A stretch of 64,000 nt of DNA from Kibdelosporangium banguiense (lineage in GTDB: Bacteria; Actinomycetota; Actinomycetes; Mycobacteriales; Pseudonocardiaceae). Below are positions 1 through 9,483 of the stretch, in pieces. The position numbers and the translations under genes were made by a program. The stretch is taken from the NCBI RefSeq assembly GCF_017876405.1, contig NZ_JAGINW010000001.1:2741203-2805202 (forward strand), written 5' to 3'. Within the stretch, counting starts at the first letter, position 1; every line of letters begins with the position of its first letter. Under the pieces are notes generated by a model. That model worked only from the letters and a program-made list of their open reading frames with translations, had not been told where the DNA came from and did no database searches.

Positions 1-1381
1 GCCAGACTGCGGGCAGGTAAGCCAGCAAACCCAAGGCCCCGCCCATCAGCAGTTGCAGGAACGAAGGCTCGGTGAACCACCGGACGACCAGGATCACCGC
101 GACCATGCACAGCGTTCCGAGCAAAGGGCGTGCCAGCGGCGCGGCCAGCGCACGCATGGAAATCCCTGTCCGCGCAACGGCCATCGCGTACGCCGGGAGC
201 ACCAGGAACAACGCGACTCCGGCGTGCGCGATGCCGACGCCTTCGATCCCGCCGAACAAGGCGCCGAGCGGGAGGAACACCAGCAGGGCCACCAGCCAGC
301 CGGCCTGCAACCACAGCGTCGCCCGGGAACGGCCCAACGCCACCAGGAAGTCGTACGCCAGCTCGGACGCGACCCGCACCACCCCAAGCAAAGCCAGGAA
401 CTGCAGGGCGACCGCGGACCCGGACCATGCCGAACCGTACAAAGTGGTCACCACCGGCAGCGCCAGCAAGCCGAGCACAGTGCACACCGGCAACGTCGGA
501 ATCGCCAGGACCATGGCCATTTTGGCGAACGTCTCCTGCCGCTTGGCCGGATCGTCCTGCACGCGTGCGAACGCCGCCAGCGAGACCCGCCGCACGATCA
601 GTGAGAACACGTTCACCGGCCAGGAAGCCAGGTTGAACGCCTGCAGGTAGAGCCCGAGCGCGAACACGCCGAGAATCCGGCCGGAGATCACCTTGTCGAT
701 GTTCCACATCGCGACCATCAGCAGGCTGGCACCGGCCAACGGCAGCCCGAACATGATCAGCTCACGCGCGAGCTTGCGGTCGAACCCGAGCCGCGGCCAC
801 TTGCGGCTCAACGCGAACAGCACCATCGAGGACACCGCGTTGCCGGCGATCTGGCCCCACGCCAGGCTCCACGCGCCGTGCCCGGTCGCCGCGAGCGTCA
901 CGGTCAGACCGGTCGTGACGATCAGGTTCGACAGGTCCACGAACAGTCGCAGGCCTTGCCGGAACTCCCGGTTCATCAGTTGCGCGACCGGCGCTGACAG
1001 CCCGTCGATCAGGGCGCCGACACACAGGACCCGGACCACACCGGTGGCTTCGGGAACTTCCATGGCGGCGGTGAACGCGGGCGCGCCGAACCAGCAGAGC
1101 AGGTACACGAAAATGCTCGTGACCACGGAGATCGTGGTGACTGTCGGCCGGATGCGCTCGGGATCGCCGGGCCAGCGCACGATTGCCAGGCTCACGCCGA
1201 GCTCGTTGAGCGACAGCAAAGCGATCAACGCGACGAAGGCGACGGCGTACACACCGAAGTCGTGCGGCATGAGCAGGCGGGCCAGCACGATGCCGGTCAC
1301 GAACGTGCCGAGCTTGCCGACCACCGTGTTGAGCAAGCTCATCCGCAGCGCTTTGCGGATCGGGCCCTGAGTTGTCGTCAC
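1..1381 (-). CDS. Wzx-like polysaccharide flippase, C-terminus cut by window edge
   Basis: Integral membrane protein of the polysaccharide-export flippase kind (Wzx/MATE-like), expected to move lipid-linked glycan units across the cytoplasmic membrane. The frame is open from a GTG at 1381 to the left edge, so about 460 codons are visible and the end is missing. The translation is a near-continuous series of hydrophobic helices with short basic loops, starting with a cytoplasmic VTTTQGPIRKALRM and a helix containing GIVLARLLMPHDFG, a pattern typical of the family. The GTG overlaps the TGA of the upstream gene (GTGA, 1378-1381), so the two are probably translationally coupled. Context (Wzz-like, ligase-like and GT39-like genes on the same strand) supports a Wzx/Wzy-type pathway. 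The exact substrate cannot be read from the sequence. Confidence 0.85.
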   Translation of the reverse strand, partial: MTTTQGPIRKALRMSLLNTVVGKLGTFVTGIVLARLLMPHDFGVYAVAFVALIALLSLNELGVSLAIVRWPGDPERIRPTVTTISVVTSIFVYLLCWFGAPAFTAAMEVPEATGVVRVLCVGALIDGLSAPVAQLMNREFRQGLRLFVDLSNLIVTTGLTVTLAATGHGAWSLAWGQIAGNAVSSMVLFALSRKWPRLGFDRKLARELIMFGLPLAGASLLMVAMWNIDKVISGRILGVFALGLYLQAFNLASWPVNVFSLIVRRVSLAAFARVQDDPAKRQETFAKMAMVLAIPTLPVCTVLGLLALPVVTTLYGSAWSGSAVALQFLALLGVVRVASELAYDFLVALGRSRATLWLQAGWLVALLVFLPLGALFGGIEGVGIAHAGVALFLVLPAYAMAVARTGISMRALAAPLARPLLGTLCMVAVILVVRWFTEPSFLQLLMGGALGLLAYLPAVW

Positions 1382-2592
1382 GCCGCGCGCCGCCTGTCCC
1401 ACCAGGCGACCACAGTGGACGCGGCGAGCACGATCGTCAGCGCGTCCAGTGGGACCCGGAACCGTATTCGGGTGAAGAACACCGCCAGCAACAACACGTT
1501 CAGCACGATCGCCCACAGACACAGCTTGTCGACCCGGTGTAGCGGGAATCGTTTGGAGATCATCACCCGCAGCAGCGCCAGTGCCAGGATCGGGTAGTAC
1601 GACAGCGCCGCCAGCAGATCGGACGCGCCCTGACCCTCGGTCTTCAGGGTGTCGCTGTAGGCGAAGGTGTTCGCGACCTTGGCCACGTAGAGCCCGGCCG
1701 CCTGAGCCGGGTTCGAAGCGATCCAGGACATCGCCTCGGTACGGTAGAAGTTGTCGATACCCACCTCGTCGAGCTTTTGCTCCTTGGCGCGTTGCTCGTA
1801 GAGGAACAGGTCCACGCTTGTCCCGCTGTTGCCGGTCGCGCTGGGGTTGTTGCCCATCAACATGTTCACGCCGTTGTTCGTCGACACCGGGATGAACGCG
1901 CCCATCACGACGGCGTTCCGGATGACCCAGAGCCCAGGCAGGATCGCGGCTGCCACGAGCATTACCGCGATCGCCTTACGCGCCCGCCACCCTATGAAGA
2001 TCGCGACCAGGAGCAGGGTCGGCGCGAACGAGGGCACGGTGAGCGTGAGCAGGCCGCCCGCGAGCCCGGCGCCGATCGCCCAGACCCACCTGTCCTTGGC
2101 CCGCAGCCCGAACTCGAACATCGCCAGCAGCATCAACAGTGCCGGGATCTGCGGGTAGAGCGCGGTCGCTGTGTACACGAACAGCGGATACGCGGCCGTC
2201 ACGACAGCGACGAGTGCACCCGCCACCGGCGAGATCCGCCTGGCGAGCAGGTACGCGAACCACACCGCGCCGGCCAGGCACAGCACTCCCAGCAGCCGCA
2301 TGACAAAGACACTGCCGCCGGACAGCAGATGCAGCGGCAGCAACAGGAACGGATATCCCGGCGGGCGGTACGCGGTCGCGTCCGAGCCGAAGGCGTAACC
2401 CCGGCCGTCGGCAAGCGATTGCGTCAGTTCGAGGTAGACGTGCTCGTCGGAGTAACGCAGTTCACCACCGAGCAGGATCGCGTACCCGCCGGCGAGCAGC
2501 AGGCTCAGGCCGACCGCGGCCAGCGCGATCTGGTGGCTGCGGGTGCTCAGCCAGTCGAACACCCTCGATGAGCGCAGGGCTGAATCCGTCAT
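1378..2592 (-). CDS. GT39-like membrane glycosyltransferase
   Basis: 404-aa polytopic membrane protein resembling the ArnT/PMT (GT39, GT-C fold) family, which transfers sugars from polyprenyl-phosphate donors outside the membrane. After the first helix comes an acidic loop YSDEHVYLELTQ, where GT-C enzymes place catalytic acids, followed by AYRPPGYPFLLLP, a recognisable GT39 signature. About ten further hydrophobic segments follow. I chose ATG 2592 (MTDSALRSS) because it forms an ATGA overlap with the stop of the preceding gene; an in-frame start five codons upstream at 2607 is possible. It sits between the ligase-like and flippase genes, so it probably decorates or assembles the same glycan. 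Donor and acceptor are unknown. Confidence 0.8.
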   Translation of the reverse strand: MTDSALRSSRVFDWLSTRSHQIALAAVGLSLLLAGGYAILLGGELRYSDEHVYLELTQSLADGRGYAFGSDATAYRPPGYPFLLLPLHLLSGGSVFVMRLLGVLCLAGAVWFAYLLARRISPVAGALVAVVTAAYPLFVYTATALYPQIPALLMLLAMFEFGLRAKDRWVWAIGAGLAGGLLTLTVPSFAPTLLLVAIFIGWRARKAIAVMLVAAAILPGLWVIRNAVVMGAFIPVSTNNGVNMLMGNNPSATGNSGTSVDLFLYEQRAKEQKLDEVGIDNFYRTEAMSWIASNPAQAAGLYVAKVANTFAYSDTLKTEGQGASDLLAALSYYPILALALLRVMISKRFPLHRVDKLCLWAIVLNVLLLAVFFTRIRFRVPLDALTIVLAASTVVAWWDRRRAA

Positions 2593-3905
2593 CGGACGGC
2601 TCTCCACATCGGCGGAAGGACAGGGGTTTGTGCTTGCACTGCCCGCAGCAGCGCCCCGCTCGCGCCGATCAGCACGAACGTCAGCCCGGTCGCGGTGGAG
2701 AACCAGAGCAGGTCGAAGGTGGCGGCTCCGAGCGCCACGATGGACTGCGCGGCGATCAACGACAGGGCCAGGTCACGGACCACCGGGTCCGGGCTGATCG
2801 CCCGCACTCTGGCGGCCGCGTACATCCCGGCCAGCAACAGGAACACCAGCACGACGAGTCCTATGTAGCCGTTCTGCACCAGCGTGCCGAGATACTGGTT
2901 GTCCAGCGGCCCGTACTTCTCCGAGAGGTAGGTCCCGTTGCCCCGGCCCAGCAGGTAGTGCTTGGCGATCTGCTCGCCGGCCGAGGCGTAGTCGTCGGTC
3001 CGGCCCTCGATGCTGGGGTCGCTGCCGATGTTGTCGAACAGGCTGTAGAGGGTGCCGATCAGGCCGGGCACGATCATCCGCAGCACCACCAGGAATCCGG
3101 CGGCCGCGATCAGTGCCTGCACCCGGCGCCGCCCGGGCCAGCCCAGCAGCAGCACCACACCGCCGAGGCACATACCGAGGATCGCCGACCGGGACAGCGA
3201 GACCACCGCGCCGCACGCGATGATCGCGAGCAGCAGCCACCACCGACCGGCCTTCTGCCCTGATTCCTTGGTTTTGTATGCGTAGTGCGCGGCCAGCGGG
3301 ACGCCTATCGCGCACACCACACCGAACTCGATCGGGTGCCCGGTGGTGCCGGCCGGCCGGCGGAATGTGGCCCGTTCCAGCACGAACCCGTCGTCGGTGA
3401 CCGGTCGCAGCCCAGGTACCGCAAGGTATTTGGTCAGGTCGAAGGCGAGCGCGAACTGCAGGAAGCCGATGAACGCGACAATGCCGATGCATACGGTCAT
3501 GAACTTCAGCAGCATGTCCAGGCGGGCGAGGTTCTGCACACCATCGCAGACCGCAATGCCGACACAGATCGTGCCGAAGACGACCACGATCGTGCGGTCC
3601 GCGCCTTCGAGCTCGTCCATCGGCAGGTAGTTACGAGTCGCGTAGCCGTACGTCGCCAGTTGTGAGATCGCGTACAGGAACAACGCCGTACGCGCGAGAT
3701 TGCGGCCCTTGGCCACGCCGAGCGTGGTGACCAGCTGGCAGCAGAACCAGATCACCCCCAGCGCGAGCCCGGTCAGCGTGGCCGGAGTGATGGACATCGG
3801 GATGCCGCTGATCACCAGCCGGGCCGGGATCATCAGCAGCATCAGCACGAAGACGCACGCCAGAGTGGCGCCGTCGGCTCGCTGCACCTCCGCCTGGGCC
3901 GCCAC
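2589..3905 (-). CDS. O-antigen ligase/polymerase-like membrane protein
   Basis: 438-aa protein with about ten to twelve transmembrane segments and a large extracytoplasmic loop around residues 250-310, the layout of the WaaL/Wzy (O-antigen ligase domain) superfamily. These enzymes polymerise or attach lipid-linked oligosaccharides outside the membrane. The loop carries GRTDDYASAGEQIAKHYLLG and then GRGNGTY, resembling the conserved R/H-containing loop of the family. It starts with GTG at 3905, directly next to the TAA (3906-3908) of the Wzz-like gene, and ends in an ATGA overlap with the next gene, so it lies in a tight operon. Whether it is polymerase or ligase cannot be decided from sequence alone; with Wzz next door, polymerase is the more likely reading. 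Confidence 0.8.
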   Translation of the reverse strand: MAAQAEVQRADGATLACVFVLMLLMIPARLVISGIPMSITPATLTGLALGVIWFCCQLVTTLGVAKGRNLARTALFLYAISQLATYGYATRNYLPMDELEGADRTIVVVFGTICVGIAVCDGVQNLARLDMLLKFMTVCIGIVAFIGFLQFALAFDLTKYLAVPGLRPVTDDGFVLERATFRRPAGTTGHPIEFGVVCAIGVPLAAHYAYKTKESGQKAGRWWLLLAIIACGAVVSLSRSAILGMCLGGVVLLLGWPGRRRVQALIAAAGFLVVLRMIVPGLIGTLYSLFDNIGSDPSIEGRTDDYASAGEQIAKHYLLGRGNGTYLSEKYGPLDNQYLGTLVQNGYIGLVVLVFLLLAGMYAAARVRAISPDPVVRDLALSLIAAQSIVALGAATFDLLWFSTATGLTFVLIGASGALLRAVQAQTPVLPPMWRAVR

Positions 3906-4694
3906 TTAGCCGGGATTCTTGGTGATCGGGTGCATACGCACCGTCTCGCCGGACGTACCCGATACCTCCGTGCCGTTGGGTTGCGGCTGCTGCTGGTCGA
4001 GCGAGCCCTGGTGCTGCCACTCCTGCATCGCCCGTGCCTTGCTGCGCTTCTTCTTACGCGACTGGGTGAAGCTCTCCATCGCGTACGCCGAGGAGAGGCT
4101 CGCGATCAAACCGAGCACGAGCGCGACCGCCGCGAACCGGACTTTGCCACCGGTCTTGGGCTCCGCGTTGGTCGGCGCGATGATGTCGACCGGTGCGATG
4201 AACGTCGACGCCGGTGCCTTCAGCGCCTCCTGGCTCTGCTTGAGTTCGGTCTTGGCGCGATCGAGCACCTTGGTGACGACGCCCTTCGCGTCCTCCGGCG
4301 TTTTCGCCAGCGCGACCACCACGATGAACGGGCCGGTCAGCTGGCCGTTGCCGATCTCGTAGCCCATGTCCTTGCTGCCACCGAGCAACTGCTCCTGCAC
4401 GGTGGGGTCCTGCAGCTTCTGGATGATGATCGTGGCCGAGGTGTTCAGGCTCGCGTCGAACGCCAGTAAGGGATTCACCCGGTCGGCGGGTCCGGTGGCG
4501 CCCGCGGCCACCCTGGCGCCGTCTGTGGGCGACGTCAGCACGACCGTGCCCTTGGACTCGTACTGGGTGTCGACCGATACGTACACGCCTGCCGCGAGTC
4601 CAAGGGACACCGCGAAGACAGGCACCGCCACGCGCCAACGGCGCAGCAGAACCCGGATCGTCTTCCAGAAGTCCATCGCGTCCCCGATCGGCAT
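3906..4694 (-). CDS. Wzz-like chain-length determinant protein
   Basis: 262-aa polysaccharide co-polymerase. A cytoplasmic N-terminus (DFWKTIRVLLRRWR) leads into a first transmembrane helix near residues 22-42. An extracytoplasmic domain begins with the family-typical YESKGTVVLTSP, and a second helix lies near residues 183-203. The tail is very basic (SRKKKRSKARAMQEW). There is no fused tyrosine-kinase domain, so any kinase must be encoded elsewhere. It is the first gene of the minus-strand flippase/polymerase operon, and the divergent gene begins about 150 bp away. The start is uncertain: ATG 4694 or ATG 4676 (MDFWKT), the latter preceded by a GGGGA. Role inferred: sets the chain length of the glycan made by the adjacent Wzy-like protein. 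Confidence 0.82.
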   Translation of the reverse strand: MPIGDAMDFWKTIRVLLRRWRVAVPVFAVSLGLAAGVYVSVDTQYESKGTVVLTSPTDGARVAAGATGPADRVNPLLAFDASLNTSATIIIQKLQDPTVQEQLLGGSKDMGYEIGNGQLTGPFIVVVALAKTPEDAKGVVTKVLDRAKTELKQSQEALKAPASTFIAPVDIIAPTNAEPKTGGKVRFAAVALVLGLIASLSSAYAMESFTQSRKKKRSKARAMQEWQHQGSLDQQQPQPNGTEVSGTSGETVRMHPITKNPG

Positions 4695-4842
4695 ACGTGC
4701 CCTGCACTCTTCTCCAGCAATCTGCTCAACCAGCGTTCGCGTTACTGGACGCAGTCACCCTCACGGGAAGAGACCAGCTAACAACTGGCGATGGTCACGC
4801 GATGTGGTCTGCGATCGGCGAGACTGATGGAGGTGGCGCCGC

Positions 4843-6057
4843 GTGTACGTCGCCTCGACGCGCAGTCCAGGTAGGACACCCCGAGTGTCAGGACGGTTAC
4901 CCAGCACCGTCTTCGCGCTCGGCACAGTGAGTCTGCTCACTGACATCTCCGCGGAGATGGTCACCGCGTTCCTCCCGGTTTACCTCATCTACACACTGCA
5001 GCTGAGCTACGTACAGTTCGGTCTGCTCGACGGTCTGTACACCGGTGCCACTGCCGTATTGCGGCTGATCGGTGGATTCGTCTCCGACCGGACAAGCCGC
5101 CCGAAACTTGTTGCCCTCTTCGGTTACGGCCTCTCGGCTGTGACCAAGCTCGTCTTCCCGATGGCCGGTGCATCGAGCGTCGCGATCGGCGGTGTGCTCG
5201 CGGTCGACCGGGCCGGCAAGGGCATCCGGACCGCGCCGCGGGACGCGTTGATCTCCCTGGCGACGTCACCAGACCAGTTGGGTGCCGCATTTGGCGTACA
5301 CCGGGCGATGGACACGGTCGGCGCGCTTTGCGGGCCGTTGCTGACATTCCTGATCCTGGCACAGTTGGGTTCCGCCGCCGGGCCGGTGTTCGTGGTGAGT
5401 TTCTGCTTCGCCGCCATCGGTGTTGTCGTGTTGCTGACATTCGTGCGGGAACACCGCGCTAAGGCCAAGCCGTCGAAGGTCTCGTTGCGGGCGGGTCTGG
5501 GCTTGTTGCGTGACCGCAAGTTCCGGCGCGCGGCGATCGCGGCGACGCTGCTCGGGCTGGTGACCATCAGCGACGCGTTCGTGTTCGTCGTTCTGCAGAA
5601 GGTTTCGGACATTCCGGTCGGAGTGCTTCCGCTGCTGCCGTTGGGGACCGCGGCGATGTTCCTGCTCGCGGCGGCTCCTGTGGGCCGGCTCGCCGACCGG
5701 GTCGGCCGGTGGCGGATGTTCTTCATCGGACACGTCCTGCTGCTTGTCACCTACGTCACATTGCTGGTTCCGCATGGCGGATTCGTTGCGGTGGCAGTCG
5801 CTCTGACCGCTCACGGCCTGTTCTACGCGTGTACCGACGGAATCCTGATGGCGTACGCAGGTGGGTTCGTGCCCGCCGAGTTGCGGGCGACCGGCCTGGC
5901 AACGATCCAAACTGGACAGGCACTGGCCCGTATGACGTCTTCGATCGTGTTCGGCGTCATGCTCGCGGGCATGACGATGGCGGTCGCGGTCAGTGCGTTG
6001 GTGGTTGTGCTTGTCGTGGCGCTGGTCGCCGTCGCGTTCCTGGTGAGGTCTTCATGA
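4843..6057 (+). CDS. MFS transporter
   Basis: 404-aa major facilitator superfamily permease with about twelve predicted helices. The loop between helices 2 and 3 carries GGFVSDRTSRPKLVALFGY, the MFS motif A (G-x3-D-R/K-x-G-R/K-R/K type), and a second copy, VGRLADRVGRWRMF, opens the C-terminal half. The GTG start at 4843 has a strong ribosome site, GGAGG, nine bases upstream. It is divergent from the Wzz operon and its stop overlaps the next start (ATGA, 6054-6057), so it is co-translated with the TolB-like gene. The substrate is unknown; the setting suggests a sugar or glycan intermediate, but a drug or metabolite exporter is equally compatible. Confidence 0.85.
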   Translation: MYVASTRSPGRTPRVSGRLPSTVFALGTVSLLTDISAEMVTAFLPVYLIYTLQLSYVQFGLLDGLYTGATAVLRLIGGFVSDRTSRPKLVALFGYGLSAVTKLVFPMAGASSVAIGGVLAVDRAGKGIRTAPRDALISLATSPDQLGAAFGVHRAMDTVGALCGPLLTFLILAQLGSAAGPVFVVSFCFAAIGVVVLLTFVREHRAKAKPSKVSLRAGLGLLRDRKFRRAAIAATLLGLVTISDAFVFVVLQKVSDIPVGVLPLLPLGTAAMFLLAAAPVGRLADRVGRWRMFFIGHVLLLVTYVTLLVPHGGFVAVAVALTAHGLFYACTDGILMAYAGGFVPAELRATGLATIQTGQALARMTSSIVFGVMLAGMTMAVAVSALVVVLVVALVAVAFLVRSS

Positions 6058-7037
6058 AGACGTGGGTCTCCGCGCATCGCGTGCTGGTCGGCGTGGTGAC
6101 GATCGTGCTTGTGGCGCTCGGCGGCGGTGGTTACGTCGCGTGGACCGCCGCCAGCCAGCCCGCCGTGACGACCAATGCGCCGCCGCCGACGGCCGGTGAC
6201 CTGATGTTCGTCGATCTCAACGGCGGGCAGGACCGCGTGACGACGGTCAAAACCGCTGATCCAGCCGGTGCGCGCACTGTGAGCGCGTTGCGCTGCCAAC
6301 GGTTCTACCGGGCCGCGAACACCTCGGTCTGCCTGCGGCTTTCCGGGCCGGGCCCGAGCTACGAGGCCGCCGTGATGACCGGAGATAACAATGTCGTCAA
6401 AACCGTCGCGCTGCCGGGCATTCCCAGCCGGGCCCGGGTCTCGGCCTCCGGCAACGTCGTGACCTGGACTTCCTTCGTGACGGGCGACTCGTACACGGTG
6501 CCTGGCGGCTTCTCCACCCGCACCGGCTTCTTCGACCTGCGCACCGGCGAGGTGACCGAGTCGATCGAGCACTTCGAGGCGACGATCCAGAACCGCGTCA
6601 CCAAATCCGCCGACATCAACTACTGGGGTCTCACAGTCGCCGACGACGACAACACCTTCTATGCCACGTTCGCCTCAGCAGACGCAACATGGCTGGTCAA
6701 AGGCGATCTGAAGGCGAAGACGCTCAAGAGTGTGCGGCCGAACGCGGAGTGCCCGTCGTTGTCCCCGGACGGTAAGAGAGTTGCCTACAAGAAGCGTCCC
6801 ACGCCGCTCGACCCATGGGATCTCGTAGTGCTTGACCTGCAGACGAACCAGGAAAAGCGGCTGCCGGGCACCACCGGGATCGACGACCAGGCGGCCTGGG
6901 TCGACAACTCGACGCTCGCCTTCGGCACGGCCAAGAACGAGCAGAAGGCCACCACGATCTTCTTCGTGCCGGCCGACGGTTCCGCCCCGGCCAAGCCGGA
7001 GATCTCCGACGCCGCGTCACCGGTATCGGTGAAATAG
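6054..7037 (+). CDS. TolB-like beta-propeller membrane-anchored protein
   Basis: 327-aa protein with one N-terminal membrane anchor (about residues 8-28, VLVGVVTIVLVALGGGGYV) followed by an extracytoplasmic domain. The domain has repeated WD40/TolB-type blades, for example CPSLSPDGKRVAYKKR then PWDLVVLDLQT, and near the end DDQAAWVDNSTLAFGT. Such propellers usually act as binding scaffolds. I chose ATG 6054 because it overlaps the MFS stop (ATGA); the open frame extends far upstream inside the MFS gene but only in the wrong frame. It ends in a TAGTG overlap with the glycosyltransferase gene, so MFS, TolB-like and GT2 form one operon. It may be a periplasmic-side partner of the transporter, which is inference only. 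Confidence 0.78.
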   Translation: MKTWVSAHRVLVGVVTIVLVALGGGGYVAWTAASQPAVTTNAPPPTAGDLMFVDLNGGQDRVTTVKTADPAGARTVSALRCQRFYRAANTSVCLRLSGPGPSYEAAVMTGDNNVVKTVALPGIPSRARVSASGNVVTWTSFVTGDSYTVPGGFSTRTGFFDLRTGEVTESIEHFEATIQNRVTKSADINYWGLTVADDDNTFYATFASADATWLVKGDLKAKTLKSVRPNAECPSLSPDGKRVAYKKRPTPLDPWDLVVLDLQTNQEKRLPGTTGIDDQAAWVDNSTLAFGTAKNEQKATTIFFVPADGSAPAKPEISDAASPVSVK

Positions 7038-7882
7038 TGGAGCATGTGGGCGAACCCATTGTCAGCGTAGTGATCGCGGCGCACGAGGAGCAGGCGGTGA
7101 TCGCGCGGTGCCTGCGGTCGCTGACGGCCGGGGCGAAACCGGGCGAGTTGGACATCGTCGTGGTCGCCAACGCGTGCACCGACCGGACCGCGCAGATTGC
7201 CCGGTCGGAGCGAGCGCGCGTCATCGAGACGCCGATCCCCGGCAAGGCGCACGCGCTCGTGCTCGGTGATGCGGAGTGCCGCACGTTTCCACGGCTGTAC
7301 CTCGACGCCGACGTCGACCTCGACATGCCGTCGTTACGTCTGATGCTCAAGGCAATCGATCGCGGCGCGCTCGCCTGTTCGCCGGTACCCGAGTACGACA
7401 TGACCGGTGTTTCCCGTGTCGCCGCAAGGTTCAACCGTGTGCACGACCAGCTGCTCTCCGGGCGTCGAGGCTTGTCCGGCGCCGGTGCCTACCTGCTCAG
7501 CAAGGAAGGGCACACCCGGGTTTTCCCTTTGCCTGTGGTTATTTCTGACGACGGATTCGTACATCGCGCGTTCTCGGTGAGCGAGCGGCAATCCGTGGCA
7601 GGCGCACGCTCTGTGGTGCGACCGGCGCGTACGGTGCGTGCGGTGATCCGCAGGCGGGCCCGGGTCCGGCTCGGCAATCGTGAGCTGGATCTCTTGGGGC
7701 GTAAGGCCGAAGAGGCACCGGTGGGGCTCAGGTCACTGGTAACGCTGGTTCGCCGCGGCCAGGTCCGGGTGCTGGATGCCTTGTGGTTCTTGGTAGTCCT
7801 GCTCGCCGACAAGGTGGTCGCGCGCTGGCGGCGGTTGCGTGGCAAGGACAAGAAATGGGCGTCCGACACCGGGTCACGCTGA
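7037..7882 (+). CDS. GT2-family glycosyltransferase
   Basis: 281-aa glycosyltransferase with a GT-A fold. The N-terminal VSVVIAAHEEQAVIARCLRSL is the nucleotide-binding start, VVANACTDRTAQIA follows, and LYLDADVDLDM supplies the DxD-type metal/nucleotide motif. A later ISDDGFVHRAF resembles the acceptor-side ED/DD motif. No clear transmembrane helix precedes residue 240; a hydrophobic WFLVVLLADKVV lies near the C-terminus. The GTG start at 7037 overlaps the TAG of the TolB-like gene by one base. It probably adds one sugar to the surface glycan on the cytoplasmic face. Sugar specificity cannot be read from the sequence. Confidence 0.85.
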   Translation: MEHVGEPIVSVVIAAHEEQAVIARCLRSLTAGAKPGELDIVVVANACTDRTAQIARSERARVIETPIPGKAHALVLGDAECRTFPRLYLDADVDLDMPSLRLMLKAIDRGALACSPVPEYDMTGVSRVAARFNRVHDQLLSGRRGLSGAGAYLLSKEGHTRVFPLPVVISDDGFVHRAFSVSERQSVAGARSVVRPARTVRAVIRRRARVRLGNRELDLLGRKAEEAPVGLRSLVTLVRRGQVRVLDALWFLVVLLADKVVARWRRLRGKDKKWASDTGSR

Positions 7883-8170
7883 GGTCAAGCCGCCGGACGA
7901 GTCATCTGATAACCATTCGATTCCCTTATAGCCCACTCTGAGTATGTCTGCGTATGTTCGGGACCGGCTCGTTCCGGCGTTCACTCGAACCCGCTAGTCC
8001 GTTCTGCGCAGTCCCGCTGAGTGGTTATTAACGGGCTTGATGACGGCCGTTGTGACCTGGCCACTTGCCCGATCGTACGCATTTGCTGTTGTTTCTGGAA
8101 AACAGTAACTCCGGCGCGGGCCTCGACGACATGTGCAATGTCGGCCAGAACTCAGGAAGAGGGCTCCCAG
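7883..8170 (+). other. Intergenic region before the GT4/UDP-sugar dehydrogenase pair
   Basis: 288 bases without a convincing gene. It is noticeably more A+T-rich than its surroundings (for example around 7905-7935 and 8075-8110). It contains TATGTT near 7950 and runs such as TTATTAACGGG, so it very likely holds the promoter of the GT4 gene, but I cannot fix one -35/-10 pair. A plus-strand frame open from 8021 is an extension of the GT4 frame, not a separate gene. Confidence 0.5.
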
Positions 8171-9472
8171 GTGACTCGCAGGCATGTGCTGATCATCGTC
8201 CAGAACCTGCCGGTTCCCTTGGACCGCAGGGTTTGGCTGGAGTGCCAGGCGCTGACCGCGGCCGGGTACGAGGTTTCCGTGATCTGTCCAAAAGGGCCAG
8301 GCGATCCCGGATACCAGGTGTTATCCGGTGTGCACCTGTACAAGTACGCTCCGCCGCCGCAGGCCAACGGCGTGCTGGGATACCTGCTCGAGTTCGTCTA
8401 CTGCTGGCTGCGGACCGCCCGCCTGACCTTGAAAGTCTGGCGCAGGGCGCCTTTCGCCGCCATACAGGCCTGTAACCCGCCGGACACATACTGGGCGCTC
8501 GCCCGGTTATGGCGGGCGCGGGGCGTCCGGTTCATCTTCGACCACCACGATCTCAACCCCGAGGTCTTCCGGTCGCGCTTCGGTGAACCGAAGGGTCTTG
8601 CTGCACGTGTACAGCTTGCCGGCCTGTACTGGCTGGAACGCAAGACCTTTCACACCGCGGACCGGGTGATCTCGACCAACCAGTCCTACCAGCGCATCGC
8701 CTGGGAACGCGGGGACGTGCCGGTCGAGCACACCACGGTGGTGCGCTCGGGCCCGGACACGTCGGTGATGAAACCCGGCACGCCCAAACCGGAACTGCGT
8801 AACGGCAGGGAACATCTGGTGGCGTGGCTGGGAATCATGGGGCCGCAGGACGGCGTCGACGGCGTGCTCGAAATCGCCCGCCGGGTCGTGCGCGACCACG
8901 GCCGGGAGGATGTCCAATTTGCCCTGCTGGGATTCGGTGACTGCCTTGAGGATCTGAAGAAACAGTGCGCCGAGCTGGGCCTGGACGACTATGTGACCTT
9001 CACCGGCCGCGTCGGCCCGCCGCAGATCGCCGACTATCTCTCCACCGCGTCGCTCGGCCTGTCGGCCGACCCGCTCAGCCCGCTGAACGACGTGTCCACA
9101 ATGAACAAGACCATGGAATACATGGCGTACGCGCTGCCCGTGGTGGCCTACCGTCTCACTGAGACAGTTGTGTCAGCAGGCGACTGCGCTGTGTATCTGG
9201 AACCCGGTGACGTCGACGGTTTCGCCAAGGAACTTCTCGGCCTGCTGGACGACCCGGCCCGCCGGGACCGGCTCGGTTCGGACGGCCGGGCCAGGGCCGA
9301 GCAGGTGCTCGACTGGCGGCCGCAGGCACAGGCGTACGTCGGCGTCTACGACGAACTGTTCGGATTCGAGCTCGAGCCGGCCGCGCCGCCGTCGCGGCCG
9401 GCTGTCATCCGTGACCACCGCACGCCGGGCCTGCGTAGCTCTCGGCGCCGGGTGACTCCCACCGCTGACTGA
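8171..9472 (+). CDS. GT4-family glycosyltransferase (WbuB-like)
   Basis: 433-aa GT-B glycosyltransferase. The N-terminal half shows HVLIIVQNLPVPLDRRVWLE and FDHHDLNPE, both typical of WbuB/FnlB-like GT4 enzymes of capsule and O-antigen clusters. The C-terminal half has the donor-binding region with GFGDCLEDLKK, SADPLSPLNDVST and EYMAYALPVVAY, where the E-x7-E-like site contacts the sugar nucleotide. I chose GTG 8171 because it begins exactly where homology begins and is preceded by an AGGAAGAGGG ribosome site; the frame is open upstream to 8021. Eleven bases separate it from the dehydrogenase gene, so the two are co-transcribed. It probably uses a UDP-sugar. Confidence 0.85.
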   Translation: MTRRHVLIIVQNLPVPLDRRVWLECQALTAAGYEVSVICPKGPGDPGYQVLSGVHLYKYAPPPQANGVLGYLLEFVYCWLRTARLTLKVWRRAPFAAIQACNPPDTYWALARLWRARGVRFIFDHHDLNPEVFRSRFGEPKGLAARVQLAGLYWLERKTFHTADRVISTNQSYQRIAWERGDVPVEHTTVVRSGPDTSVMKPGTPKPELRNGREHLVAWLGIMGPQDGVDGVLEIARRVVRDHGREDVQFALLGFGDCLEDLKKQCAELGLDDYVTFTGRVGPPQIADYLSTASLGLSADPLSPLNDVSTMNKTMEYMAYALPVVAYRLTETVVSAGDCAVYLEPGDVDGFAKELLGLLDDPARRDRLGSDGRARAEQVLDWRPQAQAYVGVYDELFGFELEPAAPPSRPAVIRDHRTPGLRSSRRRVTPTAD

Positions 9473-9483
9473 AAGGGCTGCGC

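Noticed and set aside
1777..2571. 264-codon plus-strand frame opposite the GT39-like gene
   Set aside because: Highly charged, repeat-like and without motifs; the minus-strand protein has clear membrane helices and stop/start overlaps.
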